Shown here: positions 1-8,347 of the stretch, piece by piece | Numbering within the stretch: position 1 is the first letter of the stretch | Layout: each line of letters opens with the position of its first letter | Assembly (NCBI RefSeq): GCF_013149275.1 | Contig: NZ_JABGNA010000020.1 | Span: 1 to 55,048, forward strand | Direction of reading: 5' to 3' | From: Mucilaginibacter sp. SG564 | Lineage (GTDB): Bacteria; Bacteroidota; Bacteroidia; Sphingobacteriales; Sphingobacteriaceae | Length of the DNA stretch: 55,048 nt | Notes under the pieces: generated by a model | Database searches by the model: none | The model's input: the letters and a program-made list of their open reading frames with translations, nothing else | Told to the model about the DNA's origin: nothing | Translations under genes and position numbers: made by a program

Positions 1-1002
1 AGGGCATTGCCTAAAGACGCGGCAAGTTACAACTATGAATACACGTTAACCGATCACCTGGGCAATAGCCGGGTAAACTTTGATACAGGCACGGGGACAG
101 CCAGGCAGGTACAGGTAGATGATTACTATGCTTTCGGGATGGAGATCAGCACGAGTGTGGCCAGTCCAAAAAATGAGTATCTTTACAATAAGAAGGAGCT
201 GCAGGAGAACCTGGGTTTATATGACTACGGTGCGAGGTTCTATGATCCGGTGATTGCCAGGTGGACGAGTGTTGATCCGCTGGCAGACAAGTATCAATCT
301 TGGTCGCCCTATAATTATGGATTGAATAATCCTATACGGATTTTCGATGTAGGGGGAATGGCTCCGGCTGATATTCATATAACAATCAGCGATAAGCCAG
401 TTGGATCTACGCAAATTCGAGTGATCGGCAGCGAGAGTGTTAAACAGCCTTATGGTTTCACTATGTCAGTTCCAACATACCAAATGACTATTACAGATGA
501 TGCAACCGACAAGGTTTCAACATATACAGTTACAAGAGACGCTCCTATATTAAACTTTGGCGACAAAGGCTCTGAAGGAAGTTACAATGTAAATAATACT
601 GCCTTTGAGCCTAAAACATCTGAAGGTTCATATAACGGTATTATGGTTAATGATTATCCAAAAGACACAGGTTTTCCGGCAATTGTGTTAACAAATAAGG
701 ATGGCTCAAGAGGACTTGCAGCAGAGCCAATGCCCGGCGCACTCAGAACAAAGCCAGATGTAGCGAAAGGTGTATCTATACATGTAGGTGGAAACTATAC
801 AAACTTAAGTGGTGAAGGTCGAACAACGGGCTCCGAAGGATGTTTTACATGTGTAGCAGGTAATAAAACCATTAATGCAGTCGGCGCAGATATAAATCAA
901 AGATTAGACGCCAATAAAAAGGCAGGTACAGGAACAAATATTGATATTACAGTTCAGAAAAGAGAAGATGTTAAAAAGAAACTTACAGCGACAGGGCAAT
1001 AA
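1..1002 (+). CDS. RHS-repeat protein, C-terminal part with L,D-transpeptidase-like toxin tip (5' truncated by window)
   Basis: The reading frame is open from base 1, so the gene begins outside the window. Numbering from the codon at base 7, residues 12-120 are the RHS-associated core (DHLGNSRV, YYAFGM, LYDYGARFYDPVIARW). The core ends at an unusual DVGGMAP instead of DPxG. Residues 121-331 are a variable tip, which in this family is normally a toxin. The tip has IHVGGNY with His259 and GSEGC with Ser276 and Cys279. The spacing H-x16-S-x-G-C resembles the YkuD L,D-transpeptidase signature and the IHxGN...GC pattern of DUF5675. I infer a peptidoglycan-active effector. The overlapping next gene, an exported protein, fits as its immunity partner. 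The RHS assignment is firm; the tip activity is inference. Confidence 0.85.
   Translation, partial: RALPKDAASYNYEYTLTDHLGNSRVNFDTGTGTARQVQVDDYYAFGMEISTSVASPKNEYLYNKKELQENLGLYDYGARFYDPVIARWTSVDPLADKYQSWSPYNYGLNNPIRIFDVGGMAPADIHITISDKPVGSTQIRVIGSESVKQPYGFTMSVPTYQMTITDDATDKVSTYTVTRDAPILNFGDKGSEGSYNVNNTAFEPKTSEGSYNGIMVNDYPKDTGFPAIVLTNKDGSRGLAAEPMPGALRTKPDVAKGVSIHVGGNYTNLSGEGRTTGSEGCFTCVAGNKTINAVGADINQRLDANKKAGTGTNIDITVQKREDVKKKLTATGQ
235..265 (+). repeat. 31-bp RHS core repeat, copy 1
   Basis: This segment encodes the core residues RFYDPVIARW. It is identical over 31 bases to 44872-44902 in the other complete RHS gene, while flanking bases diverge. Such identical core segments are where homologous recombination can swap toxin tips between RHS genes. 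Confidence 0.85.
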
Positions 1003-1381
1003 ATTGCTTTTCATTTCCCTGTTAGTTATGATCTGTTTTATAAGCAGTTCATTCCAACATAAGAAGCAGAGTATACACAAGACTTATAAAAAGCTTATCA
1101 TTGGAAAATGGGTTTATAAAAGCAAGGAGGTTGGAGATGTTATGATGGTCTTTAATGGAGATGGTTCTGGTTTAAGACGAATGGATTCAACTCAAACAAC
1201 GTACAAGTTCAAATATTGTCTTGTAAAAGATTCTATTCTTAAAATTGTTGTTGGAACACACAAGCCTGAATTGCATGTGATAAAAAACTTAACTGCTGCT
1301 ACTCTAAGCATCAGAGAATATCCTTTTAAAAAAATCCGAGAGAGTATAAGCTTTTTTGATACAGACTACAAAAAAGAGTAG
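968..1381 (+). CDS. Putative exported immunity protein for the upstream RHS tip
   Basis: 137 residues. I chose ATG 968, which follows a purine-rich stretch and overlaps the RHS stop by 35 bases, over the upstream TTG at 941. The N-terminus is basic and then strongly hydrophobic (LLFISLLVMICFISSS), a signal peptide or membrane anchor. The rest, with KLIIGKWVY near residue 43 and a short beta-rich body, resembles small lipocalin-like proteins, but I do not recognise a named family. Its position directly after and overlapping an RHS tip is the classic immunity position. Export to the periplasm matches a tip predicted to act on peptidoglycan. It ends before a terminator-like hairpin. Confidence 0.65.
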   Translation: MLKRNLQRQGNKLLFISLLVMICFISSSFQHKKQSIHKTYKKLIIGKWVYKSKEVGDVMMVFNGDGSGLRRMDSTQTTYKFKYCLVKDSILKIVVGTHKPELHVIKNLTAATLSIREYPFKKIRESISFFDTDYKKE

Positions 1382-1416
1382 ATTATGGCCTTATTATCAG
1401 TTATATATAAAACGAC

Positions 1417-1440
1417 AAAAGCCCCTGCAAAGGGGGTTTT
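1417..1440. terminator. Bidirectional hairpin terminator between immunity gene and XRE gene
   Basis: A CCCC/GGGG stem with a six-base loop is flanked by AAAA on the left and TTTT on the right, so it can act on both strands. It lies between the convergent immunity gene and XRE gene. Confidence 0.6.
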
Positions 1441-1455
1441 GTTTGTTAAATAGCC

Positions 1456-1809
1456 TTACTTAGCTAATTCCTGGATATGCCTTTTAGTAATAAAGGCATC
1501 AATAAAAGTCTTCACAAGGTGCTTGTCCTCCGGGCTAAATAACTCCACTTCTTTAAACTGTTTAAGCAGTTCCCGGTCGGTCAATTGCGCTGTTACGGAT
1601 GCATCGTTCACATCATCATTTACCAGGTAATCGGTAGTGGTGTCCAGCGCTTTGGCCAGCTTGGAAAGCATATCTGCTGCGGGTTTAGCTTTGCCTATTT
1701 CATATCGGCCGATCTGTACATAAGAGTTCAGGCCGGCGATTTCGGCAAGCTCTGCCTGTTTCAATCTTTTTTGCGTACGTAACTCCTTGATCCGGGTTCC
1801 TAAACTCAT
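1456..1809 (-). CDS. XRE-family helix-turn-helix transcriptional regulator
   Basis: 117 residues. The N-terminal 65 residues form a lambda-repressor-like helix-turn-helix: IKELRTQKRLKQAELAEIAG is helices 1-2 and VQIGRYEIGKAKP the recognition part, followed by KALDTTTDYLVN. The C-terminal 50 residues are helical (LLKQFKEVELFSPEDKHLVKTFIDAFI), probably for dimerisation. It is convergent with the RHS/immunity pair. Broken homologues lie in the same orientation after the other RHS cassettes (45907-46104 and 47689-47790), so this regulator type travels with the RHS 3' ends. It probably represses its own promoter through the inverted repeat just upstream. Confidence 0.9.
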   Translation of the reverse strand: MSLGTRIKELRTQKRLKQAELAEIAGLNSYVQIGRYEIGKAKPAADMLSKLAKALDTTTDYLVNDDVNDASVTAQLTDRELLKQFKEVELFSPEDKHLVKTFIDAFITKRHIQELAK

Positions 1810-1843
1810 TATTCCTTGTTCCTATCACATCAAAAATACTAAG

Positions 1844-1886
1844 AATGATACATAAAGTACGTGGTAAAATACAAATGGGTATCATT
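1844..1886. promoter_or_regulatory. Inverted repeat in divergent promoter region of the XRE gene (possible operator)
   Basis: AATGATAC (1844-1851) and its exact reverse complement GTATCATT (1879-1886) are separated by 27 bases. They lie in the AT-rich gap between the divergent XRE gene and the ATPase gene. The position suits autoregulation by the XRE protein. The function is inference. Confidence 0.35.
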
Positions 1887-1951
1887 TGCGTTTATACAAG
1901 CACCATACTTATTATTGCAAAATAAAAAAGTAGTATACAACATCATTTCCA

Positions 1952-3565
1952 ATGAATATAGTATCTAAGCTTATTGTAGAAAATCCTGAACTATTGTTAT
2001 ACATTGATGGTAAACTGCACATTACCGTCCTGGGGGGCATCAAACTGACCGGCTTCGACCGCTTAAAAGTAATATTAAAGATAGTCTGCGGTGGCAATAC
2101 CAACAGGGCTTTCCGCCACAACCTTGACTTGTACAACAGCGTTCACACCGAACAGCTGATAGAGAAAGCCGGTGATGCGCTGGATGTGGCTGCGGCTGAA
2201 CTGGCCGGGGTGATCAGCCGCCTGACTGCTGCCCTGGAAGATTACCGGACTGAGCGGCTGGAAGCCATGAAGTCAAAACAGGCAGAAAAGAAGCAGCTCA
2301 CCGAGGCCGAGCGGAAAATTGCCCTGCAATACCTCAAAGCGCCCGGCCTGCTCGGACGGACCCGGCAGGCGATCTCGGCCAGCGGTATTGTCGGCGAGGA
2401 AGTTAATAGTCTGATCGCCTACCTGGTCTATACATCGAGAAAACGGAATACACCATTGCACCTGATGTGCCTGGGGCCATCCGGTACCGGCAAGACCTGG
2501 CTGCAGGAAAGGGTCAGCGAATTGATCCCTGAAGAAGACAAACTGGAGATCACTATGCTGTCCATGAATGCCTTTTACTACTTTGGTAAAGATGAATTGA
2601 AGAATAAGTTATTGCTAATCGAGGATATGGACGGTGCCGATAACGTGCTGTACCCGCTCCGGGAACTGCAAAGCAAGCGCCGGATCAGTAAGACGGTGAC
2701 CCTGAAAGACAGCAAGGGTAACCTGAAAACGGTTACGCTTAATGTCGAAGGCCCGGTATGTGTAAGCGGGTGTACCACCCGTGAACAGCTTTACGAAGAT
2801 AACGCCAACCGCTGTATCCTGCTGTACACGGACGGCAGCCCGGAACAGGATAAAAAGATCATGGACTACCAGCGCAGGCAAAGCGCCGGGCTTGTGGATC
2901 AGCAGGCCGAGCGCAACGTGCGCGAACAGCTGAAGAACGTGCAGCGGCTTTTGCAACCCGTCAGCGTTAAAAACCCGTTCGCCACCTACCTGCAATTGCC
3001 GGAGGCCATCTTTAAGCCCAGGCGTACCATGCTGCTGCTGCTTTTGTTCACCGAAACCATAACGTTCTACCACCAGTACCAGCGGGAACTGCAAACCGAT
3101 ACTACTACCGGTAAGCAGTACGTGGAAACTACGATTGAAGATATCGAGGTGGCCTTTTCACTGCTGGAAACAACCCTGCTCAAAAAGAGTGTTGAACTGA
3201 ACGATGCTTGCCGTACTTTCTTTGAGAAGCTAAAGACCTGGTTAAAGCAAAACCATACCGAAAGCTTTTATAGCAAAGATATCCGCTCCATGCTTCGGAT
3301 AACACCTAGTAGTATGCAACGTTACCTATATGTACTGGAACTGATGGGTTACATCAAAATAGTACGTGGCAGCAGCTACAAAGGCTTTGAGTATAAGGTA
3401 AACAGCTGGAATGACCTTGAATCCCTAACCAATGATACCCGGCAAATGGTCAAGACTATACTGGAAACGATCAATTCAGTAGCCCGTAACCCAACAGTAA
3501 CCCAAACCAGCGATGGGTTACAAAAAGTGCAGAAAGCCAGCAAGAAGAAGTCAGTAACCCAATAA
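1952..3565 (+). CDS. P-loop ATPase, mobile-element-associated, helicase/primase-like
   Basis: 537 residues. Residues 65-125 are a predicted helical segment. Residues 175-182 are a Walker A loop (GPSGTGKT), and LLLIEDMDG (220-228) is a Walker B with acidic end, giving an AAA+-like ATPase core to about residue 290. SGCTT near 273 is a sensor-like segment. The C-terminus (about 425-465, SMLRITPSSMQRYLYVLELMG) looks like a winged helix. It resembles the ATPase part of Bacteroidota CHC2-zinc-finger/primase-type mobile-element proteins, but no zinc finger is present here. Base composition is richer in GC than the flanking remnants. A broken integrase-like start follows, so the element is probably dead. 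The exact role is unknown. Confidence 0.6.
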   Translation: MNIVSKLIVENPELLLYIDGKLHITVLGGIKLTGFDRLKVILKIVCGGNTNRAFRHNLDLYNSVHTEQLIEKAGDALDVAAAELAGVISRLTAALEDYRTERLEAMKSKQAEKKQLTEAERKIALQYLKAPGLLGRTRQAISASGIVGEEVNSLIAYLVYTSRKRNTPLHLMCLGPSGTGKTWLQERVSELIPEEDKLEITMLSMNAFYYFGKDELKNKLLLIEDMDGADNVLYPLRELQSKRRISKTVTLKDSKGNLKTVTLNVEGPVCVSGCTTREQLYEDNANRCILLYTDGSPEQDKKIMDYQRRQSAGLVDQQAERNVREQLKNVQRLLQPVSVKNPFATYLQLPEAIFKPRRTMLLLLLFTETITFYHQYQRELQTDTTTGKQYVETTIEDIEVAFSLLETTLLKKSVELNDACRTFFEKLKTWLKQNHTESFYSKDIRSMLRITPSSMQRYLYVLELMGYIKIVRGSSYKGFEYKVNSWNDLESLTNDTRQMVKTILETINSVARNPTVTQTSDGLQKVQKASKKKSVTQ

Positions 3566-3606
3566 GCCTATAAAACAAGAGGGCACACAATTTAGCAAAC
3601 TAACAC

Positions 3607-3693
3607 ATGAACCGTACCTACACCCGTTTACATGCTGGCTTTACCGAATGGCTGCGCATACTGAACTTTGAGCCGACCATGATGTCCCACTAA
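3607..3693 (+). pseudogene. Truncated N-terminus of a probable tyrosine recombinase
   Basis: A 28-codon reading frame (starting MNRTYTRLHAGFTEWL) begins 41 bases after the ATPase stop and ends at TAA. Its helical, SAM-like N-terminus is what is usual for a tyrosine integrase in this position in related elements, but no catalytic domain follows. I read it as a deletion remnant; the family call is inference. Confidence 0.35.
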
Positions 3694-3784
3694 TTTGGCT
3701 GATTGTCATGATAAGGCGGGATGCCGCTCCAATCACAGAACACACAGAAAAAGAAAACGAGATTGAAGGGCTCATGCTAAAAAA

Positions 3785-3862
3785 ATGAAATACTTATACC
3801 TCTTACTATTGACGCTGATTATCACATGTCGCCATCGGCGGTATCTCTCCGAACAGATTTGA
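3785..3862 (+). pseudogene. Orphan signal-peptide fragment
   Basis: 25 codons. A basic start and hydrophobic run ending in LLTLIITC look like a lipoprotein signal peptide with a lipobox cysteine. The frame then stops. Probably the 5' stump of a deleted lipoprotein gene, overlapped by another remnant on the opposite strand. Confidence 0.3.
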
Positions 3863-4109
3863 TCGGCCCGTCACCAAACGCAGCGGCACTCGGTAAATAT
3901 GGATTGATCCCGTTAATTTGTATACCGGGGTTCCAGATATCGCCATAAATCTTGGAAATGCCGAAGGCGGGGGGATTTCTGTTCCGATTAGTTAAATTAT
4001 CATCATAACGGACTGCACTCGTGGGGAAAAGCATCTTGGGCGGGGTTGGCCGGTAAACGCGGATGGGATAATCACCAGGATCATTAAGGATAAGCTTGAT
4101 GAAAATTTT
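3822..4109 (-). pseudogene. Protein remnant without a start codon, unknown family
   Basis: On the minus strand the frame is open from a TAA at 4110-4112 to a TGA just before 3822. It reads like real protein (NDPGDYPIRVYRPTPPKM, then KIYGDIWNPGIQINGINPY). No start codon fits the whole segment, so it is an internal or C-terminal fragment. It faintly recalls outer-membrane SusD-type proteins, but I cannot support that. Together with the neighbouring broken frames it marks 3.6-4.1 kb as a graveyard of deleted genes. Confidence 0.4.
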
Positions 4110-4157
4110 TTATAATTTATTCAGATAAAAAATATAATTATCATCATTGCATAGGTC

Positions 4158-5111
4158 CTATTTATTATATGCCAAACTTGATTTTAGGTCATGAATCAAT
4201 AATTTGGTTCTCATATCTACCCCCTTTTTAATGAGGTGATACTTGGTATCAAAGCATAGCGAGTCGGGTATTCTATATTGATAGGGGTTTCCCAGCAATT
4301 TAAAATTCGCCTTTTTCAATTCATATGAAACTTGATTTATTTGTCCAACGCTTTTCGCAAATGAGCTTGACTGAAGGCCAGGATAGGTAATATAAACTAT
4401 TGCTCCTTTTTGCTGAGCAGCGGCTTGAAATGCTTTCAATTGTTTTATAACATCAAAATTAAATTGGTCGCCTTTATTTTTAATATCCTCGGGTGGAACG
4501 GTTATGCCTTTTAACTTCCAATGAACCGTAGCATCGCCAAACTTATCAAATGAACTTTTTAAATAAACTGAGTCTGACGGTGAATAAATAGGTATTCGCT
4601 TGAAATACAAATTTCTTAAATTATATTTTGAATAGCCATATTGGATAATATATGGGGTTAAATGTACCCATTGGTCAAAAGTTAAATATTTGTAATCGCT
4701 TTTTGAAACGTCAAAAATGGTTCTGACGAGCTCGTCACTCCCCAAAAAAAGATTACCATAATACTGTTCATATTCTGGAGAGATGATAACAATATCGCCT
4801 TTTTTTACAAAAGGAATAGTGTGCGATAGCATATACATCAATCCAATACCTGCATGTATTGCAGTATTAACAGGTGTTATTTTTAGCGAATCTTTTATTG
4901 TATAACTATCTATACCAAAACTAACGTTCGAGCCTCCTATGAGTATCACTCTTGGAGAGGGCGTATTTCTCAATAAAGAATCTTTTTTTATTTTACCAGA
5001 TAATAAGGAATTAGAGACGTAAGCTGTTGGTGGAATAACAAGTATCCCTAAAATATTAAAAGAAACAAGTAAAAAAATAAAAATTGCGACACTGCGGATA
5101 AATGATTTCAT
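4158..5111 (-). CDS. SGNH/GDSL-like membrane-anchored protein, partner of MBOAT acyltransferase
   Basis: 317 residues from ATG 5111; the upstream TTG at 5117 is less likely. One N-terminal membrane helix (VAIFIFLLVSFNILGILVI) places the rest outside the cytoplasm. VILIGGSNVSFGID (57-70) is the block-I region of SGNH hydrolases with Ser63 as nucleophile candidate. The C-terminal CFDTKYHL (288-295) supplies the Asp/His pair. MBOAT plus SGNH pairs such as AlgI/AlgJ/AlgX or DltB/DltD move acyl groups to surface polymers. It lies 8 bases after the MBOAT gene, so the two are one unit. The acceptor polymer is unknown, because no polysaccharide genes are near. Confidence 0.75.
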   Translation of the reverse strand: MKSFIRSVAIFIFLLVSFNILGILVIPPTAYVSNSLLSGKIKKDSLLRNTPSPRVILIGGSNVSFGIDSYTIKDSLKITPVNTAIHAGIGLMYMLSHTIPFVKKGDIVIISPEYEQYYGNLFLGSDELVRTIFDVSKSDYKYLTFDQWVHLTPYIIQYGYSKYNLRNLYFKRIPIYSPSDSVYLKSSFDKFGDATVHWKLKGITVPPEDIKNKGDQFNFDVIKQLKAFQAAAQQKGAIVYITYPGLQSSSFAKSVGQINQVSYELKKANFKLLGNPYQYRIPDSLCFDTKYHLIKKGVDMRTKLLIHDLKSSLAYNK

Positions 5112-5119
5112 AATCAACT

Positions 5120-6574
5120 TTAGAAATGAAAATATATAAATTGCTGTTGTTGATCCTTACTCCAAATAGCGATAGTTATAATAATTATTATATAAAATGG
5201 CCACCTGATAAATCGTTTGGATTTAACAAAAAGTGTTTCTAACGCGAAGTTTTGTTCGCGGCCCGCCCACTCTATTAATAAGAATAATAATATCAACACA
5301 TCCAGCGCATAAATATTAAATGTAAATGAAGCAAGATGTGGGAGGGTAATTAATGATGGTGAAAAAATCGCAGAAATATAGGATATCGCCGCGGTCATAT
5401 TTTCGGCTCTGAAAAAAATCCAAGCTAAGGTTGTCAAAATGAAGGTTATAATAATACTTAAGGTCTCTTTAAGCGTGGGGAAATTACGGCCTTTGGCAAC
5501 TATTTCCAAATTGCTTCGATTTTTTTTGAGCAACAATAATGGTAAAAAATATACAGCGTTTAAAAGTCCCCAAACAATAAAAGTCCAATTCGCGCCGTGC
5601 CAAAAACCACTAATTAAAAAAATTAAAAATGTATTTCTAACTCTTATCCAGGTACTTCCTTTGTTTCCTCCTAGCGGAATATAAACATAGTCTCTAAACC
5701 AAGTGGTTAATGATATGTGCCATCGTCTCCAAAACTCAGCGATATCACGGGAGAAATATGGATAATTAAAATTCTTTAATAATTCAAACCCAAACAGTCT
5801 GGCAGTTCCCAGGGCGATATCTGAATATCCGGAAAAATCACAATATATTTGAAATGAAAAGAAAACTGCGCCTATAAAGTAAGCGCTGCCTGTATGTGAT
5901 GTAGAAGTATTATTAAAAATTGAATTCACTACTTCAGCACAATTATCCGCTATCACTACTTTTTTGAAGTAGCCCCAAAGTAATTGCCTTAAGCCGTTAA
6001 CAGCTTGGCTGTAATTAAAATATCTTTTTTTTTGAATCTGCGGCAATAAATGAGTAGCCCTTTCAATAGGGCCAGCCACCAGTAAAGGGAAAAAGCTTAC
6101 AAAAAGTGCATAGTCAACATAGTTTTCTACTGGTTTAACTTTTTCTCTGTAAATATCTGTTATATAGGATAATTCATGAAAGGTGTAAAAGGAAATACCC
6201 AGTGGTAATATCAAATTTAGAATACTCACATTAATTGGAATTCCAATAGTCCCAAACGCGGAAGAAAAGGATTCAATGAAAAAGTTGAAATATTTAAAAA
6301 AGAATAATATCGCCAAATTGAAAATTATACTGGTTAAAAACCACAACCTCTTTTTCGGTCCTTCTGCATTGTGAATTTTTTTGGCAACTACGAAATCGAG
6401 GGAAATGGAAAGTATCAGCAGTAATAAAAATCTGTAATCCCAATAAGAATAAAAGAAAAAGCTTGATATAAGAAGTAATACATTTTGGATTCTTAAATTT
6501 TTACCTGTTAGAAACCAATATAAAATAAATATGATTGGCAAAAATATGGCGAAAGCAACAGAATTAAAGAGCAT
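5120..6574 (-). CDS. MBOAT-family O-acyltransferase (AlgI/DltB-like)
   Basis: 484 residues with about ten membrane helices. Diagnostic motifs are LPLGISFYTFHELSYITD (124-140), FWRRWHISLTTWFRDYVYIPLG (281-301, with His286) and SGFWHGANW (322-330, with the catalytic His326). In AlgI-type proteins this channel transfers acetyl groups from a cytoplasmic donor across the membrane to a partner that acetylates an exported polysaccharide. The downstream SGNH gene is that partner. Both genes are clearly more AT-rich than the secretion operon next to them and are flanked by remnants, which suggests separate acquisition. Promoter sequence upstream is AT-rich, with no clear -7 box that I could defend. 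Confidence 0.92.
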   Translation of the reverse strand: MLFNSVAFAIFLPIIFILYWFLTGKNLRIQNVLLLISSFFFYSYWDYRFLLLLILSISLDFVVAKKIHNAEGPKKRLWFLTSIIFNLAILFFFKYFNFFIESFSSAFGTIGIPINVSILNLILPLGISFYTFHELSYITDIYREKVKPVENYVDYALFVSFFPLLVAGPIERATHLLPQIQKKRYFNYSQAVNGLRQLLWGYFKKVVIADNCAEVVNSIFNNTSTSHTGSAYFIGAVFFSFQIYCDFSGYSDIALGTARLFGFELLKNFNYPYFSRDIAEFWRRWHISLTTWFRDYVYIPLGGNKGSTWIRVRNTFLIFLISGFWHGANWTFIVWGLLNAVYFLPLLLLKKNRSNLEIVAKGRNFPTLKETLSIIITFILTTLAWIFFRAENMTAAISYISAIFSPSLITLPHLASFTFNIYALDVLILLFLLIEWAGREQNFALETLFVKSKRFIRWPFYIIIIITIAIWSKDQQQQFIYFHF

Positions 6575-7198
6575 ATTATGGAATATGGATTAAGTGTCCA
6601 AATATACAATCCGCTATCCAAATAACCATTTTTTAAATAAGCCCCCAAGTAGTCTAAGTGAGATGCCATCCGATCAAACGAGCTGGTGTAAAATGGTGGA
6701 ACAATTTTTTATACTATTATGGGGTAATACCATAGGTGAACAGTCATTTGTTTTGTCAACTTAAGGCTGCAGAGACAGAAGGCGCCGGGGTTTGTTATTT
6801 TTTCTTTATTTTATTAGACGTCATTCAATAATCCAAGCCTGGTTTTACTTTTCCTGGTTGAGTAGTTTACGCAAGCCTTTCCTTTATTTACCTTTCGTTT
6901 CTACTTGATGTGAATGAAGTGTCGGTACCAATAATTTACCCTGTAATATTCGAGTTTTTAATTACATCCAGGAAGTTGGAGCAGTTCTGAATGTTTTGTA
7001 AATATATATCGTAAGGTTCGTAATTCATCTGCATCAAAAAATGGTTAGTAGTTCGGCCGCCAGTTAGGTTGGCATAAACACCGGCTTTGACAGCTGGAAT
7101 AGCTTCACGATATCCTCTGTTCTTTCCTGATTGGCATTAAAGGCCTGCTAAAGTCATCACCATGGTGACGTAGTTTTAAGAAAACGCCTGAGGCTCTG
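6575..7198. other. 624-bp intergenic stretch between acyltransferase and secretion operon
   Basis: Contains one minus-strand coding remnant (6936-7136) and otherwise AT-rich sequence without an intact gene. No RNA gene, clear terminator or repeat was recognised. Confidence 0.6.
6936..7136 (-). pseudogene. C-terminal protein remnant, unknown family
   Basis: A minus-strand frame bounded by TAA at 7137-7139 and TAA at 6936-6938 reads like a real protein end (AIPAVKAGVYANLTGGRTTN, then NYEPYDIYLQNIQN). There is no credible start. I do not recognise the family. Probably the 3' stump of a deleted gene. Confidence 0.35.
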
Positions 7199-8347
7199 CT
7201 ATTGAAAAGTATTGCTCATTTGGAACATGGGCAGGTACATGGCCACCATGATAATACCGACTATAAGACCCAATACCAGGGTGAAGACAGGCTGCATGAC
7301 GCTGTTCAGTGTGGCGGTCTGATATTCTACTTCTTTGAGGTATTGATCAGACAAACGACCAAAAAAAATGTCCAGTTTATTACCTTCTTCTGCTATTTTG
7401 AGTTGCATGATCAATTTAGCGGGATAGATCTTGTAATCACGCAGGCTTTCGTGTAAGGAACGGCCTTTCAGGATCTCGTTTTCCACCTGTCCTAGTGAAG
7501 ATTCGATCGGATAATAACCGATCATCTTTTTACTCAGCGTGATGGCTCTCAGCAGGGGAATGCGGGCGCCCAGCAGCAGACGCATGGAATTACAAAAGCG
7601 TGCCAGGTAAACTTTTTGTACCAGATTACCGATGACCGGTAAACGGAGAACCAGTGCGGCGGCGGTTTTCCGGAACTGCTCGTGCTTACGGAAGTACCAA
7701 AGCAATCCGCCGCAGAGCATGGTGACCAGCAGGACCGGCAGAAAATAAGTTTGTATCGCTTTGGACAGACTGATGATCTGTTGGGTGATCCAGGGCAGTT
7801 CCCCGCCAAAGCGCAGGAAAACGTCGCCAAACATCGGCACCACGAATTTGAGCATGAAGAAAACGGCGCCCACAGAGGTGCTCATCACGATACAGGGATA
7901 GGTCAGCGCAGAAATTACCCTGCGCCGCTGCTGTATCTTGTTCTGATAGAAGTTGGCGAGATCTTCGAGCACCTCGGTCAGCTGGGCGGTTTCTTCACCG
8001 ATCTCGACACTGAAAACCTCATAGGCGGAAAATTTTTCGCTTTGCTGTAATGCCTGGGAGAAGGGGGCGCCTTTGAGTATCTTGTCCTGGATACTTTGAA
8101 ACAATTGCTTGTCTTTTTCGGTCTCTTGTCCGCTGGTGATCAGTTCAACGCTGCTTTTTAGGTCAATACCGGCCCGGAGCAGAGAGCTCAGTTCAAGATA
8201 AAGGGCCTCTTTTTTTTTATCATTCAGTTCTTTGTTGCCGAAGCTGATGTCTTTATTCATCAGGTCATGAAAGCTGTTCCTCCGGGTGACGGGGGAAGAA
8301 GGGGCGCTTTTTTTACGCTCGTACCTGCTGAGATCAATGGATGGCAT
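7199..8347 (-). CDS. gspF: Type II secretion/type IV pilus inner-membrane platform protein (GspF/PilC family)
   Basis: 382 residues, close to the family norm. Two T2SSF domains: LELSSLLRAGIDLKSSVELI (about 50-70) through QQRRRVISALTYP begins the first, and ARFCNSMRLLLGARIPLLRA (about 250-270) begins the second. Hydrophobic helices follow near 155-180, 200-222 and 350-375. The platform protein couples the GspE motor to pseudopilin assembly. The gene is last in the operon and overlaps the preceding pseudopilin gene by 14 bases. Its N-terminal 35 residues are polar and lack resemblance to the family. Confidence 0.93.
   Translation of the reverse strand: MPSIDLSRYERKKSAPSSPVTRRNSFHDLMNKDISFGNKELNDKKKEALYLELSSLLRAGIDLKSSVELITSGQETEKDKQLFQSIQDKILKGAPFSQALQQSEKFSAYEVFSVEIGEETAQLTEVLEDLANFYQNKIQQRRRVISALTYPCIVMSTSVGAVFFMLKFVVPMFGDVFLRFGGELPWITQQIISLSKAIQTYFLPVLLVTMLCGGLLWYFRKHEQFRKTAAALVLRLPVIGNLVQKVYLARFCNSMRLLLGARIPLLRAITLSKKMIGYYPIESSLGQVENEILKGRSLHESLRDYKIYPAKLIMQLKIAEEGNKLDIFFGRLSDQYLKEVEYQTATLNSVMQPVFTLVLGLIVGIIMVAMYLPMFQMSNTFQ

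Noticed and set aside
5439..5684. Plus-strand open frame inside the MBOAT gene
   Set aside because: It is antisense to a well-conserved membrane protein and has no motif. The same holds for the many frames antisense to the RHS, secretion and DUF4407 genes.
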